Positions 26,079 through 34,898 of a stretch of DNA of 39,993 nt are shown here, piece by piece (positions within the stretch are counted from its first letter, which is position 1; every line of letters begins with the position of its first letter). The stretch covers positions 1-39,993 of the forward strand of contig JAAUZX010000043.1 in the NCBI GenBank assembly GCA_014804365.1. Reading direction: 5' to 3'. The position numbers were made by a program, and so were the translations under genes. The notes under the pieces were generated by a model. The model had not been told where the DNA came from. It did not search any database and saw nothing but the letters and a program-made list of their open reading frames with translations. Source of the stretch: Lachnospiraceae bacterium (GTDB lineage Bacteria > Bacillota > Clostridia > Lachnospirales > Lachnospiraceae).

Positions 26079-26735
26079 ATGAATACATCATATAACGATA
26101 AATCACATTTTTACGGACGTATCTGGATATTGACGGCGCTTTTCATGCTGCTTTCGGTGCCCGTCATCATCTGTCTGCACTATGATGCCTGGCCGGAGGG
26201 AAGAGCGGTCCTCAAGGGACTTCTGGGCGTGGCGCCTATCTTCTGGACGGTTGCCGTGATCGAAGTGTTCACTTATGGTCCTATGCTCGGAACCGGTGGT
26301 TCCTATCTGGCGTTCGTTACCGGAAATATCACGAACATTAAGGCTCCGGCAGCTTTGAACGCCATGGAAAATGCACAGGTGAAGCCCGGCTCTGAAGAAG
26401 GGGAAGTGATCTCCACACTGGCTATCGCAACCAGTTCCATTGTAACCACCTTGGTCATTGCACTGGGGGTACTGCTGTTGTCAGCCCTTACGCCGGTGCT
26501 CAATTCGCCTGTCTTGAAGCCGGCTTTTGACAATATACTTCCGGCGTTGTTCGGCGGATTGGCAGTGGTCTATATCAGCAAGAACTGGAAGCTTTCTCTG
26601 ACACCGCTTATTTTCATGATCACACTGTTTCTGATGGTTCCGTCACTGGCGGGGTCTGTAGGGGTTCTGGTGCCGGTAGGAGCGCTGATTTCCCTTGCGG
26701 CGGCACGGATCATGTATAAGAAGAATTGGATATAA
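26079..26735 (+). CDS. Second membrane protein, probable partner of the DUF5058 protein
   Basis: 218 residues with about five membrane helices (ILTALFMLLSVPVIICLHY, FWTVAVIEVFTYGPMLG, SIVTTLVIALGVLLLSAL, LFGGLAVVYISKNW, LIFMITLFLMVPSLAGSVGVLVPVG). The loop GTGGSYLAFVTGNITNIKAP is glycine-rich and looks like a pore- or substrate-lining re-entrant segment. A GGAAG ribosome site precedes the start at 26079; the frame is open upstream without one. It lies 88 bases after the DUF5058 gene and about 80 before the M20 peptidase gene. The two membrane proteins together could form a two-subunit carrier; I know no characterised homologue. Confidence 0.72.
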   Translation: MNTSYNDKSHFYGRIWILTALFMLLSVPVIICLHYDAWPEGRAVLKGLLGVAPIFWTVAVIEVFTYGPMLGTGGSYLAFVTGNITNIKAPAALNAMENAQVKPGSEEGEVISTLAIATSSIVTTLVIALGVLLLSALTPVLNSPVLKPAFDNILPALFGGLAVVYISKNWKLSLTPLIFMITLFLMVPSLAGSVGVLVPVGALISLAAARIMYKKNWI

Positions 26736-26813
26736 TTTTGCAATGACAAGCGTTATTGAAATAGCAGAGTTGTTCGCCAGGGAGAGAATATTATTTGGGC
26801 AAAGGAGAAGAAA

Positions 26814-28259
26814 ATGACAGGACTTACGATCTTATTAGTTATCTTAGCGGTCATCGTTGTATTTGTTGTGGTGATTTTAATTCGGACGGCGCTTTTTAAG
26901 CCTTATGCGGAACTGGAAATGGTGGAGGAGAAGGTAAATCTGAATGAGGACAAGATCATAAAAGATATGTCAGATATGATCAAGTGCAGGACTGTTTCCT
27001 ATCAGGATAAATCTCTGATCGACCGGAAAGAATTTGAGAAGTTTCAAGCGCTGTTGCAGGAACGTTTTCCGAATGTCCATAAAGCATTTCGTTTAGAGAA
27101 AATCGGTGACACCGGTCTGCTCTATCACATGCAGGGAAAGAAAAGCGGTGCGCCCGGAGTGTTGATGTCCCATTATGATGTGGTTCCGGTGGAAGAGAAG
27201 GACTGGGATAAACCGACCTTTGACGGCCTCGTGGAAGGCGGATACATATGGGGAAGGGGGACGTTAGACACCAAGGGAACACTGTGCGGTGTGATGGAGG
27301 CGATGGAGCAGCTTCTGACGGAAGGATTCACCCCGGAGCATGATCTGTACCTGTCTTTCTCGGGAGACGAGGAAGTGGAGGGCAGGAGCTGCCCGGCGAT
27401 CGTCTCTTATCTGGAACAGAAGGGGATCAAGCCTGCCTTTGTACTGGATGAAGGCGGTGCTGTAGTGGAAAAAGTGTTCCCAGGAGTGGCAAAACCTTGT
27501 GCCGTGGTCGGTATCGGTGAGAAAGTCGGCATGAACGTGGAGCTTATTATGAAAAGCGAGGGCGGACACGCATCCACGCCGCCGCCGCATACCATACTCG
27601 GACAGCTCTCTGAGGCAGTGGTGAAGATTGAGAAGCATCCCTTCAAGGCGCAGTTTACGAAGCCGGTAAAGGAGATGTTTGATACGCTCGGAAGATATTC
27701 GAGTTTCGGAATGCGTATGATATTTGCCAATCTGTGGTGTTTTTTGCCCGTCTTAAATGCCTTTTGTAAAAAGTCCGGCGGCGAGTTGAATGCCATGATG
27801 CGGACTACCTGTGCGGTGACGAAGATGGAAGGCAGTAAAGCTTTCAATGTGCTTCCGCCTGCAGCGTCGGTAGGGATGAATCTCAGACTTCTGGGTGATG
27901 ATACGCCGGAAAGCGCAGTGGAATATCTGAAAAAAGTGATCGGCAACGATAAGATCGAGGTCAATATCCAGCATGCCATGGAAGCTTCCGGATATTCAGA
28001 TACGCAGTGCGAGGAATGGCAGACTCTTAAGAAAGTGATCCACACTACATGGCCTGATGCCATCGTGTCCCCGTACCTGATGATGGCATGTTCCGATTCC
28101 AGACATTACAGCCGGATCACCGACCGGATCTATAAGTTCTCGGCGATGGCGCTGTCCAAGGAAGAGAGGGGCATGATCCACGGCAACAATGAAAGAGTTC
28201 CGGTGGAGACTATGCTTAAGACGGTGGCATTTTATATCAGACTGATCAGGGAGTTATAG
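26814..28259 (+). CDS. Membrane-anchored M20-family metallopeptidase
   Basis: 481 residues. An N-terminal membrane helix ([18 protein letters not shown], residues 5-22) is followed by a full M20 peptidase: first zinc His and Asp in [10 protein letters not shown] (about 119-123), bridging Asp in [10 protein letters not shown], catalytic Glu pair in [10 protein letters not shown], a further Asp in FVLDEGG, and the last zinc His in [10 protein letters not shown]. The dimerisation lid between about residues 230 and 370 is present ([15 protein letters not shown] with its conserved His). The layout with an N-terminal helix is that of the CPS1/PM20D1 branch, which cleaves dipeptides or N-acyl-amino acids. 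AAGGAG precedes the start. Its operon with two small membrane proteins suggests uptake and cleavage of one class of substrate. Confidence 0.9.
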   Translation: MTGLTILLVILAVIVVFVVVILIRTALFKPYAELEMVEEKVNLNEDKIIKDMSDMIKCRTVSYQDKSLIDRKEFEKFQALLQERFPNVHKAFRLEKIGDTGLLYHMQGKKSGAPGVLMSHYDVVPVEEKDWDKPTFDGLVEGGYIWGRGTLDTKGTLCGVMEAMEQLLTEGFTPEHDLYLSFSGDEEVEGRSCPAIVSYLEQKGIKPAFVLDEGGAVVEKVFPGVAKPCAVVGIGEKVGMNVELIMKSEGGHASTPPPHTILGQLSEAVVKIEKHPFKAQFTKPVKEMFDTLGRYSSFGMRMIFANLWCFLPVLNAFCKKSGGELNAMMRTTCAVTKMEGSKAFNVLPPAASVGMNLRLLGDDTPESAVEYLKKVIGNDKIEVNIQHAMEASGYSDTQCEEWQTLKKVIHTTWPDAIVSPYLMMACSDSRHYSRITDRIYKFSAMALSKEERGMIHGNNERVPVETMLKTVAFYIRLIREL

Positions 28260-28288
28260 AGAAATAGTACGAAAGGCAAGGTAGCATT

Positions 28289-29848
28289 TTGCAGATTCTG
28301 AAAAGCAATAAAGCACAATATGAATATGATATCCATGCGCTGGTGAAGGCGTTCTATCCTGCATGGGAGCTTAAGGTTCTCACACCGGAATCCGTGGTGA
28401 AGGACAGAAGAATACGGGATATAGCTCCGGTGATGGAGCTGGAGTTTAGGGAGACGGAAGTAAAATTTACTATATATCCTCACGTACTATGTGCAGGGCA
28501 GTATAATGATAAAAGTGCCAGCAGTTTACATAACTCTAATCGCGGAGATGAATACGCTAAAGATAAATCTGCAAATAAGGATGCTCAACATATATATACA
28601 TGGTATTGTACAGAGCCGGCGGATACGGCCGAGTATAAGAATGAATTTAAACGATTTTTATACAATGCACTTCAGGAGGAAACCGGCATATCACTCCCGT
28701 GGGGGAATCTGACGGGTATCCGCCCGACTAAGATTGCCATGACTATGTTGGATAAGGGTGAGAGCGAACAGGATGTGGCGGCATTCCTCCGGGAAAAACA
28801 TTTTGTCAGCGAGGAAAAGATCGCCCTGGCAATCGACATTGCGAAGCGGGAACGGGAAATCTTAAGCAGACTGCACTATGAGAACGGTTACAGCCTCTAT
28901 ATAGGCATTCCATTTTGCCCGACTACCTGTCTGTACTGTTCATTTACTTCTTATCCGATCAGTGTGTGGAGAGAGCGGGTGGCAGATTATCTGACGGCGC
29001 TCGAACAGGAGATGGAGGCGGTAGCGCAGATGTACCGTGATAAGATACTGGACACCGTTTACATCGGCGGCGGTACACCCACAGCGCTGTCTGCAGATGA
29101 ATTGGACAGACTGATTGCAAGATTAAAAAACATTTTTGATTTTAGTACCGTACAGGAATTTACGGTGGAAGCAGGGCGCGCGGACAGTATCACAGAAGAT
29201 AAATTAAGAGTGCTGCGCCGACATGGCGTCACAAGGATATCCGTGAATCCGCAGACTATGAAACAGGAGACACTGAAGCTGATCGGCAGACAGCATACGG
29301 TAGAGCAGGTGATGGAAGCTTTCCGGCTGGCGCGTAAGGTCGGATTTGATAATATCAACATGGATATCATATTGGGGCTTCCGGGAGAGACCAAAGAAGA
29401 CGTGGCGACAACGGTAGAAGACATTATTGCTTTGACGCCGGATTCTCTGACGGTGCATTCTCTCGCGGTGAAGCGGGCTTCCGGTCTGCATAAGTGGATC
29501 GAGGAGAACGGTGTTACCGCCTACAACAACACGGAGGAGACCATGCGGATCGCGGCAGCAGGCGCACGAGCCATGGGCATGGCGCCTTATTATCTGTACC
29601 GTCAGAAAAATATGTCGGGCAATTTTGAGAACGTGGGGTATTCCGTGAAGGATAAGTATGGGATCTATAATATTTTAATTATGGAGGAGATGCAGACTAT
29701 TGTTGCATTGGGAGCGGGTTCGATCACGAAAAGGGTGTATCCCGACGGACGGATTGAACGCTGCGAGAACGTGAAGGAAGTGGCGCAGTATATCGAGAGA
29801 ATCGATGAGATGATTGAGCGTAAGAAAAAGCTGTTAGACTATCTCTGA
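28289..29848 (+). CDS. hemZ: HemZ, radical-SAM coproporphyrinogen dehydrogenase-like protein
   Basis: 519 residues. It starts with TTG, supported by AAGG 8 bases upstream and by no nearby ATG. The radical-SAM cluster motif is FCPTTCLYCSF (Cys-x3-Cys-x2-Cys, near residue 212), followed by YIGGGTPTAL, a SAM-binding EAGRADSIT region, RISVNPQTM and NMDIILGLPGE. The C-terminal part (YYLYRQKNMSGNFENVGY) is diagnostic for HemZ. HemZ is related to oxygen-independent coproporphyrinogen III oxidase, but its exact role in Clostridia is unsettled. The N-terminal domain holds an unusual AT-rich, hydrophilic insert at about residues 71-108. It lies 29 bases after the M20 gene and may be read from the same transcript. 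Confidence 0.92.
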   Translation: MQILKSNKAQYEYDIHALVKAFYPAWELKVLTPESVVKDRRIRDIAPVMELEFRETEVKFTIYPHVLCAGQYNDKSASSLHNSNRGDEYAKDKSANKDAQHIYTWYCTEPADTAEYKNEFKRFLYNALQEETGISLPWGNLTGIRPTKIAMTMLDKGESEQDVAAFLREKHFVSEEKIALAIDIAKREREILSRLHYENGYSLYIGIPFCPTTCLYCSFTSYPISVWRERVADYLTALEQEMEAVAQMYRDKILDTVYIGGGTPTALSADELDRLIARLKNIFDFSTVQEFTVEAGRADSITEDKLRVLRRHGVTRISVNPQTMKQETLKLIGRQHTVEQVMEAFRLARKVGFDNINMDIILGLPGETKEDVATTVEDIIALTPDSLTVHSLAVKRASGLHKWIEENGVTAYNNTEETMRIAAAGARAMGMAPYYLYRQKNMSGNFENVGYSVKDKYGIYNILIMEEMQTIVALGAGSITKRVYPDGRIERCENVKEVAQYIERIDEMIERKKKLLDYL

Positions 29849-29909
29849 CCGGATTTCTTAAGAACTAAAATACAGTAGAGAAAGCAGAACTTTGCAGGAG
29901 TGCTGGGCG

Positions 29910-31781
29910 ATGGATATTGAATCTTATAGAAACGGTGTCAAACCGTTAGTATCAATTCCGCAATGTGAAACATGTGAAAACTATATAAAGGGGGATCTTT
30001 TGCATTGCAGGTGTTATGATTGGGAGCTGAAACTTAGGGAGACCGAGAGTGAAACAGAGCCCGAAGATCAAATTCCGCAATGTGAAACATGTGAAAATTA
30101 TATAACAGGTGATCTGTCACATTGTAAGTGTTATGACTGGGAGCTGAAACTTAGCGAAACTGAGGACAAAATAGAACCCGAAGATAAAAAGACAGTTAAG
30201 AATAGAAATGTGGTGACCGCATATTTTTTAGATAGCCGTATGTGGATGTGGTATTATGCCATTGTGGCAGTGTTGGTAGGGTGCGTTGCATACTGGCTCT
30301 ATTGCCAGCCAAGATTCCATGATCTGACAGTGGAGCTGGGAACTGAGACTATCAGTGTTGAGGCCTTTATGACAGAGTTTGCGGATGCCCGAAATGCCGG
30401 TATTGTCACAGATCTTTCTACGGTAGATATCAGCGTGACGGGAAGTATTCCCCTGACGCTGAGAAGCGGCCGCAAGGATGAGATGGTCACGCTGACCATA
30501 GAAGACACGACACCTCCGGAGGCGGAGTTTATTTCATGGCTGCAGAAGCCGCTTGATTATACACCGGATCCATATGATTTTGTGGCATCCTATTATGACC
30601 TTTCGGATGTCAAGGTCTATTTTGCTGAGAATGTGGCTGTTTCGCCGGATTATGAAGACCAGAGTTTTACTGTGGTAGTGGAAGATGCATCTGGAAATGC
30701 TGTTTCGCAGGTATGCACCCTCTCCATCGTATGGATGAAAAGTGAATATACGATGGAACTGGGAGAGTCACTGAGTAAGGAGGATTTGCTCTACAATTCG
30801 GATCGGGACGGCTACAGGATTGACCAGAGCGATATTGATGTCATCAATGAATCCGGGGTAGGCGAGTATACGGTTGCCAGTCTAGCGGATGAAAATGTCT
30901 GTAAAGTTCGCGTGGCAGATACCACGCCGCCGGAACTGTCTGTAACAGATATTTCTGTTTTTAAAGGAAAGAAGGTCACTGTAGACGACTTTGTAGAGAC
31001 CTGTTCTGATATCTCAGGGGATGTAGAGGTGAGTCTCGTGACGGAGCCGGATGTGGACACTCTGGGCACACAGACAATGACGATTAAAGCCACGGATATC
31101 AACGGAAATATTGCCACGGCTACGGCCACATTAGCAGTAGTACGGGATAAAAAACCTCCGGTCATCAAAGGACTCACCACCTTAAGCGTCGCCAAGCACT
31201 CTGTCCCGGACTATCTTGCCGGTGTCAGTGCAATAGATGTTGCGGATGGAGCCTGCGAAGTGACATATGATGCCGGCAGAGTGGATCTTACTGTTGCGGG
31301 AACCTATTTTGTCACCTATACGTCGAAGGACAAGGATGGGAACATAGCTACATCGAAGAGGACGGTAGTAGTGGGCCATGATCAGGAGGATACTGACGCG
31401 CTGGCGGCTTCCATCGCGGCGGGGCTTAGCAGTGATCCGGAGGCGATCAGGGACTATGTTTGTAATACTATTAGGTACAGCCATAATTCCGGCGGAGATG
31501 ATCCGGTATGGTACGGGTTTACCAACAAGTCGGGAGACTGTTTGGTTCATGCTCTCTGTCTGCAGAGCCTTTTGTCGAAAAAGGGTTATGAGACACGGCT
31601 GATCTGGGTGACCAATAGGTCGCATTACTGGCTGATCATTCATTTGAACGGGGTATGGCGGCACATCGACGCGACACCGGGCAACTGGCATACGAAGTAT
31701 AGCCTGATGACGGACGAGCAGAGATATTCCATATTACAGGGAAGGGACTGGGATCGTTCTGCATGGCCAGCGTGTGAATAG
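29910..31781 (+). CDS. Membrane transglutaminase-like protein with twin Cys fingers and Ig-like domains
   Basis: 623 residues. The N-terminus has two tandem copies of about 39 residues, each with Cys-x2-Cys-x10-Cys-x-Cys (QCETCENYI, then LHCRCYDWELKL in the first, SHCKCYDWELKL in the second), likely zinc sites in the cytoplasm. A membrane helix follows (YYAIVAVLVGCVAYWLYC, about residues 112-129). Outside are several Ig-like / cadherin-type domains (motifs such as DTTPPELSVTD and GTYFVTYTSKDKDGN). The end is a transglutaminase-like fold with the full Cys-His-Asp triad: SGDCLVHALCLQSLLSKKGY, NRSHYWLIIH, WRHIDATPG. The start is set at 29910 by AGGAG 9 bases upstream. It overlaps the MBOAT gene by 8 bases. 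Confidence 0.85.
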   Translation: MDIESYRNGVKPLVSIPQCETCENYIKGDLLHCRCYDWELKLRETESETEPEDQIPQCETCENYITGDLSHCKCYDWELKLSETEDKIEPEDKKTVKNRNVVTAYFLDSRMWMWYYAIVAVLVGCVAYWLYCQPRFHDLTVELGTETISVEAFMTEFADARNAGIVTDLSTVDISVTGSIPLTLRSGRKDEMVTLTIEDTTPPEAEFISWLQKPLDYTPDPYDFVASYYDLSDVKVYFAENVAVSPDYEDQSFTVVVEDASGNAVSQVCTLSIVWMKSEYTMELGESLSKEDLLYNSDRDGYRIDQSDIDVINESGVGEYTVASLADENVCKVRVADTTPPELSVTDISVFKGKKVTVDDFVETCSDISGDVEVSLVTEPDVDTLGTQTMTIKATDINGNIATATATLAVVRDKKPPVIKGLTTLSVAKHSVPDYLAGVSAIDVADGACEVTYDAGRVDLTVAGTYFVTYTSKDKDGNIATSKRTVVVGHDQEDTDALAASIAAGLSSDPEAIRDYVCNTIRYSHNSGGDDPVWYGFTNKSGDCLVHALCLQSLLSKKGYETRLIWVTNRSHYWLIIHLNGVWRHIDATPGNWHTKYSLMTDEQRYSILQGRDWDRSAWPACE

Positions 31782-33045
31782 GGCAATGGTGATTAATCTG
31801 ATTCTTTTATTTGTAGGGCTGGCGGTGTATGCAGGATATGGCATATCGGTGCTGTATCTGCTTACCGTAACCTTATTAAGTTATCTGGCAGGGCGGCTGA
31901 TTCCAAGACACCGCTGGGTCATGTGGGTCTGTACGGTCCTGCAGGCATTTCTGCTGCTCTTGTTGAGGATGCGGCATTGGCTGCCATATCCATTGATCAT
32001 CGCTCCGATCGGTATTTCTTATTTTACGCTCCAGATCATGGCGTATCATGTGGATTTATACCGGGGCAAATATGAGCCGGAGAAAAATATACTGCGCTTT
32101 GGTCTGTTTGTCACATGGCTGCCTCATATCTTCATTGGACCGATCGAACCTTATCCCACAATGCGTGCCGCGTTGGAGGAAAGGCATATCAGCGGGGATG
32201 ATTTTTTGAAAGGTGCGGTTCGTAGTCTGTGGGGGTTGTTTAAGAAGCTGGTGATCGCTGCCAGACTCGGCGTGGTCGTGTCCGCAATTTCTGCAGATCC
32301 GGAACAGTTTAACGGCGCATACGCCCTCGCGGCAATGCTTCTCTATTCGGTTCAGCTCTATGCCGATTTTTCCGGAGGGATTGATATTGTCCTCGGAGTA
32401 TCCCGAATGCTGGGTATACGAATGAGTGAAAATTTCGATGCACCTTATTTTTCACAGTCTATCCCGGAATTTTGGCGTCGCTGGCATATGACGCTGGGCA
32501 ACTGGCTTCGGGAGTATGTGTATATTCCACTGGGCGGCAGCCACAAGGGGAAAACGCGGAAATTCCTGAATACCATGGTGACATTTCTGATTTCCGGTAT
32601 CTGGCATGGCGGTGGGTATATTTTATGGGGCTTGCTGCATGGCATATTAGTCTTTATCGGAGACAAATTCAAGACAAAGAGCAGAGCATTGAACAGTACT
32701 GTCACGTTCCTGCTGGTCAGCTTTTTGTGGTCATTTTTCATTTGGCCGGATACGGCTGCCGTATTACGGATGACAGGCTCTGTGTTTACTGTCTTTAATT
32801 ACAATATTTTCTTCGCGGGAATCAGCGGGATGGGGCTTACTGTGGGAGATTGGGTCGTCTTAGGCGTGGCTTGTCTGCTGCTCTGGCTGTATGACTGGAA
32901 AAGCAGGAGCATGAAAGCAAGGTTCTGCGCATTTTCCCCCGCGGCAAAGGTCAGCGTGATCTGTCTGCTGGCGCTTATAGTTCTTATTTTTGGCATGTAT
33001 GGTATTGGTTTTTCGGCATCAGAGTTTATATACAGCCGGTTTTAA
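31774..33045 (+). CDS. MBOAT-family membrane O-acyltransferase (AlgI/DltB-like)
   Basis: 423 residues with about ten membrane helices. The diagnostic MBOAT sequence is present: PIGISYFTLQIMAYHVDLYRG near the N-terminus, VQLYADFSGGIDI, FWRRWHMTLGNWLREYVYIPLGGS, and the active-site His region GIWHGGGYILWGLLHG. Proteins of this group move acyl groups across the membrane to extracellular polymers such as alginate, teichoic acid or peptidoglycan. The start is either GTG at 31774 or ATG at 31786; both begin inside the end of the transglutaminase gene. The next gene encodes an SGNH-like protein, the usual partner that completes O-acylation (as AlgJ/X or DltD). The acceptor polymer is not known. Confidence 0.93.
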   Translation: MNRAMVINLILLFVGLAVYAGYGISVLYLLTVTLLSYLAGRLIPRHRWVMWVCTVLQAFLLLLLRMRHWLPYPLIIAPIGISYFTLQIMAYHVDLYRGKYEPEKNILRFGLFVTWLPHIFIGPIEPYPTMRAALEERHISGDDFLKGAVRSLWGLFKKLVIAARLGVVVSAISADPEQFNGAYALAAMLLYSVQLYADFSGGIDIVLGVSRMLGIRMSENFDAPYFSQSIPEFWRRWHMTLGNWLREYVYIPLGGSHKGKTRKFLNTMVTFLISGIWHGGGYILWGLLHGILVFIGDKFKTKSRALNSTVTFLLVSFLWSFFIWPDTAAVLRMTGSVFTVFNYNIFFAGISGMGLTVGDWVVLGVACLLLWLYDWKSRSMKARFCAFSPAAKVSVICLLALIVLIFGMYGIGFSASEFIYSRF

Positions 33046-33058
33046 TATGGAGGCAGAT

Positions 33059-34111
33059 ATGAATAAAAAGGGAAAGACCATTCTGTCCGTAGGAGTTGTT
33101 CTGGTCATTTTTTGTATAGTGTTCGTGTTGATATCCATGCTTCTTCAGCCGAAATATATGACGGATCTGGAGGAGGGAAGTTTCATTTCCCAATACTACC
33201 GGGAAGCGGGGGACCATGATGTCATATTTCTTGGAGACTGTGAGGTATATGCGAACTATTCACCGATGGAGTTGTACCGGGATTACGGAATAACGTCATA
33301 TGTCAGAGGAACGCCCCAGCAGCTTGTCTGGATGAGTTATTACATAGCAGAAGAAACCTTCCGGTATGAGACACCGCGCGTAATTGTGTTTAATGTGAAC
33401 GCCATGCGTTATTCTGAGCCGGTCAGTGAGGCATATAATCGCCTGACTATCGATCAGATGCGCTGGTCCGGGAGCAAGGTGAGGATTATTCGGGCCTCGA
33501 TCACGGAGGAGGAACAGTTCCTTTCCTATGTTTTTCCTATTCTTCGTTATCATTCCCGCTTTGATAAGCTGACGCAGGAGGATTTTTCCTATTTTTTTCA
33601 GGTTAAGGACAACACCTTTAACGGATTCCAGCTTCACACGGAGGTTGTTCCGGCAGGATCGCTTCCGGTGGAAAAGGTTCTGGCTGATTATCAGTTTGGA
33701 GATATCTGTTACGAATATTTAGATAGGATCCGTCTGCTGTGCGGGGAAAACGGGACAGAGCTGATTCTTGTCAAAGCGCCAAGTCTCTATCCTTACTGGT
33801 ACGAGGAATACGATGAACAGATCAGGGAATATGCCGCTGAATACGGGCTTTCGTTTTATAACTTCGGGGAACGGTCTGAGGAGATCGGACTGGATTTTTC
33901 GGAAGATACATATGATGGCGGTTACCACCTGAATTTGTCCGGGGCGGTCAAGCTGTCCAAATATTTCGGGAATATCCTTACAAAAGAACACGGGGTGGCG
34001 GATCACCGACAGGAACCGGAAATCGCTTCTGCTTATGATAAAAAACTACAAGTATACGACGGAATAATTGAAGAAAGTATGAGGGAACAAAATGATGAAG
34101 AAGATAAGTAA
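33059..34111 (+). CDS. SGNH-like (AlgJ/DltD-type) membrane-anchored protein with Cys in block I
   Basis: 350 residues. An N-terminal membrane helix (ILSVGVVLVIFCIVFVLISML) is followed by an extracellular alpha/beta domain. Block I reads VIFLGDCEVYANYSP, where the usual GDS serine is replaced by Cys (GDC). The late catalytic block is present as DGGYHLNLSGAVKLSKYF (Asp and His, about residues 286-291). GGAGG precedes the start. It lies 13 bases after the MBOAT gene and overlaps the lipoprotein gene by 20 bases. The role is probably to pass acyl groups from the MBOAT protein to an envelope polymer. Cys could act as nucleophile, or the protein may only bind. Confidence 0.82.
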   Translation: MNKKGKTILSVGVVLVIFCIVFVLISMLLQPKYMTDLEEGSFISQYYREAGDHDVIFLGDCEVYANYSPMELYRDYGITSYVRGTPQQLVWMSYYIAEETFRYETPRVIVFNVNAMRYSEPVSEAYNRLTIDQMRWSGSKVRIIRASITEEEQFLSYVFPILRYHSRFDKLTQEDFSYFFQVKDNTFNGFQLHTEVVPAGSLPVEKVLADYQFGDICYEYLDRIRLLCGENGTELILVKAPSLYPYWYEEYDEQIREYAAEYGLSFYNFGERSEEIGLDFSEDTYDGGYHLNLSGAVKLSKYFGNILTKEHGVADHRQEPEIASAYDKKLQVYDGIIEESMREQNDEEDK

Positions 34112-34685
34112 TGCACTTTTTTTGTGTGGGGTTATTGTGGTATTAACGGCCTGTGGTCAGGAAGCGGATCCGGCCGGAAATCTGGCACAGACTATCGATT
34201 ATGGTGCTGGCAGATCGGGGAATGACGGGAAAGTCGATGACAAGGAAGACGGGGAGACAGAAGCGCCGGATCAGGAAAATACCAAAGAAGGGGAAGGTGT
34301 CTTCAGCTTTGTATACGAAGGAGCAACACTGATTCCGGGGGAGCTTGTGGATCATTCTGTGCTGCCGGAGTGTTCTGATGTCGCAGAGGTTCCAAGCTGT
34401 GCCTTTGGCGGAAATGACAAAGTATATAATTTTGATGCGTTTGAACTGACGGCATACTTGGATGGGGATGAGGAACGCGTTTATTCCGTTTATTTTATGG
34501 ACCCGAACCTGCCCACGACGGAGGGGTTGTGCCTTGGGGATACTGTGGAGGATATGAGCTCCCTCTACGGAGAGGACTATGAAGAAGAAGGAACTGCCTT
34601 CACTTATACAAGAGGGGAGACTTTGCTGGTCATTATCACCAAGAATGATATCGTGGTCAGCATTGAATATCGCCTGGATAGATAG
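34092..34685 (+). CDS. Lipoprotein of unknown function at the end of the acylation cluster
   Basis: 197 residues. The start (34092, or 34095 one codon later) gives a classical lipoprotein signal: KKISNALFLCGVIVVLTAC, with LTAC as lipobox. A disordered acidic linker of about 50 residues follows (EDGETEAPDQENTKEGEG), then a compact beta-rich domain (residues about 70-197; SFVYEGATLIPGELVD, YTRGETLLVIITKNDIVVSI). I do not recognise the domain, though its layout resembles small lipoproteins that accompany acylation or polymer-export systems in Clostridia. It overlaps the SGNH-like gene by 20 bases, so it is translated with the cluster. No clear terminator is seen after it. Confidence 0.8.
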   Translation: MMKKISNALFLCGVIVVLTACGQEADPAGNLAQTIDYGAGRSGNDGKVDDKEDGETEAPDQENTKEGEGVFSFVYEGATLIPGELVDHSVLPECSDVAEVPSCAFGGNDKVYNFDAFELTAYLDGDEERVYSVYFMDPNLPTTEGLCLGDTVEDMSSLYGEDYEEEGTAFTYTRGETLLVIITKNDIVVSIEYRLDR

Positions 34686-34801
34686 CACGGATTCTGGTAT
34701 TGGGAGCGGGAAGAAGCAATAGCGGCAAAAACAGAAGAAAGTGACCCTTCCATAGATGATGCAATAGAGGCCAAAAACCCGTTGCGATATGCTCTTTTCA
34801 C

Positions 34802-34830
34802 TTGCGCCTTGCAAACTTGTTTACTATAAT
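34802..34830 (+). promoter_or_regulatory. Promoter of the c-di-GMP phosphodiesterase gene
   Basis: TTGCGC (34802-34807), a 17-base spacer and a perfect TATAAT (34825-34830). A short hairpin GTGCCT/AGGCAC (34847-34862) and a TGAACAGTTACGAATAATCA element (34863-34882) occupy the leader. Confidence 0.6.
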
Positions 34831-34898
34831 TAAACATATAATAATCGTGCCTGTGAAGGCACTGAACAGTTACGAATAATCAGAAAGGGCAAAGTCTT

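Noticed and set aside
34604..34837. 77-codon minus-strand frame over the lipoprotein 3' end and the following gap
   Set aside because: No ribosome site or domain, and it overlaps a supported promoter and a well-supported gene.
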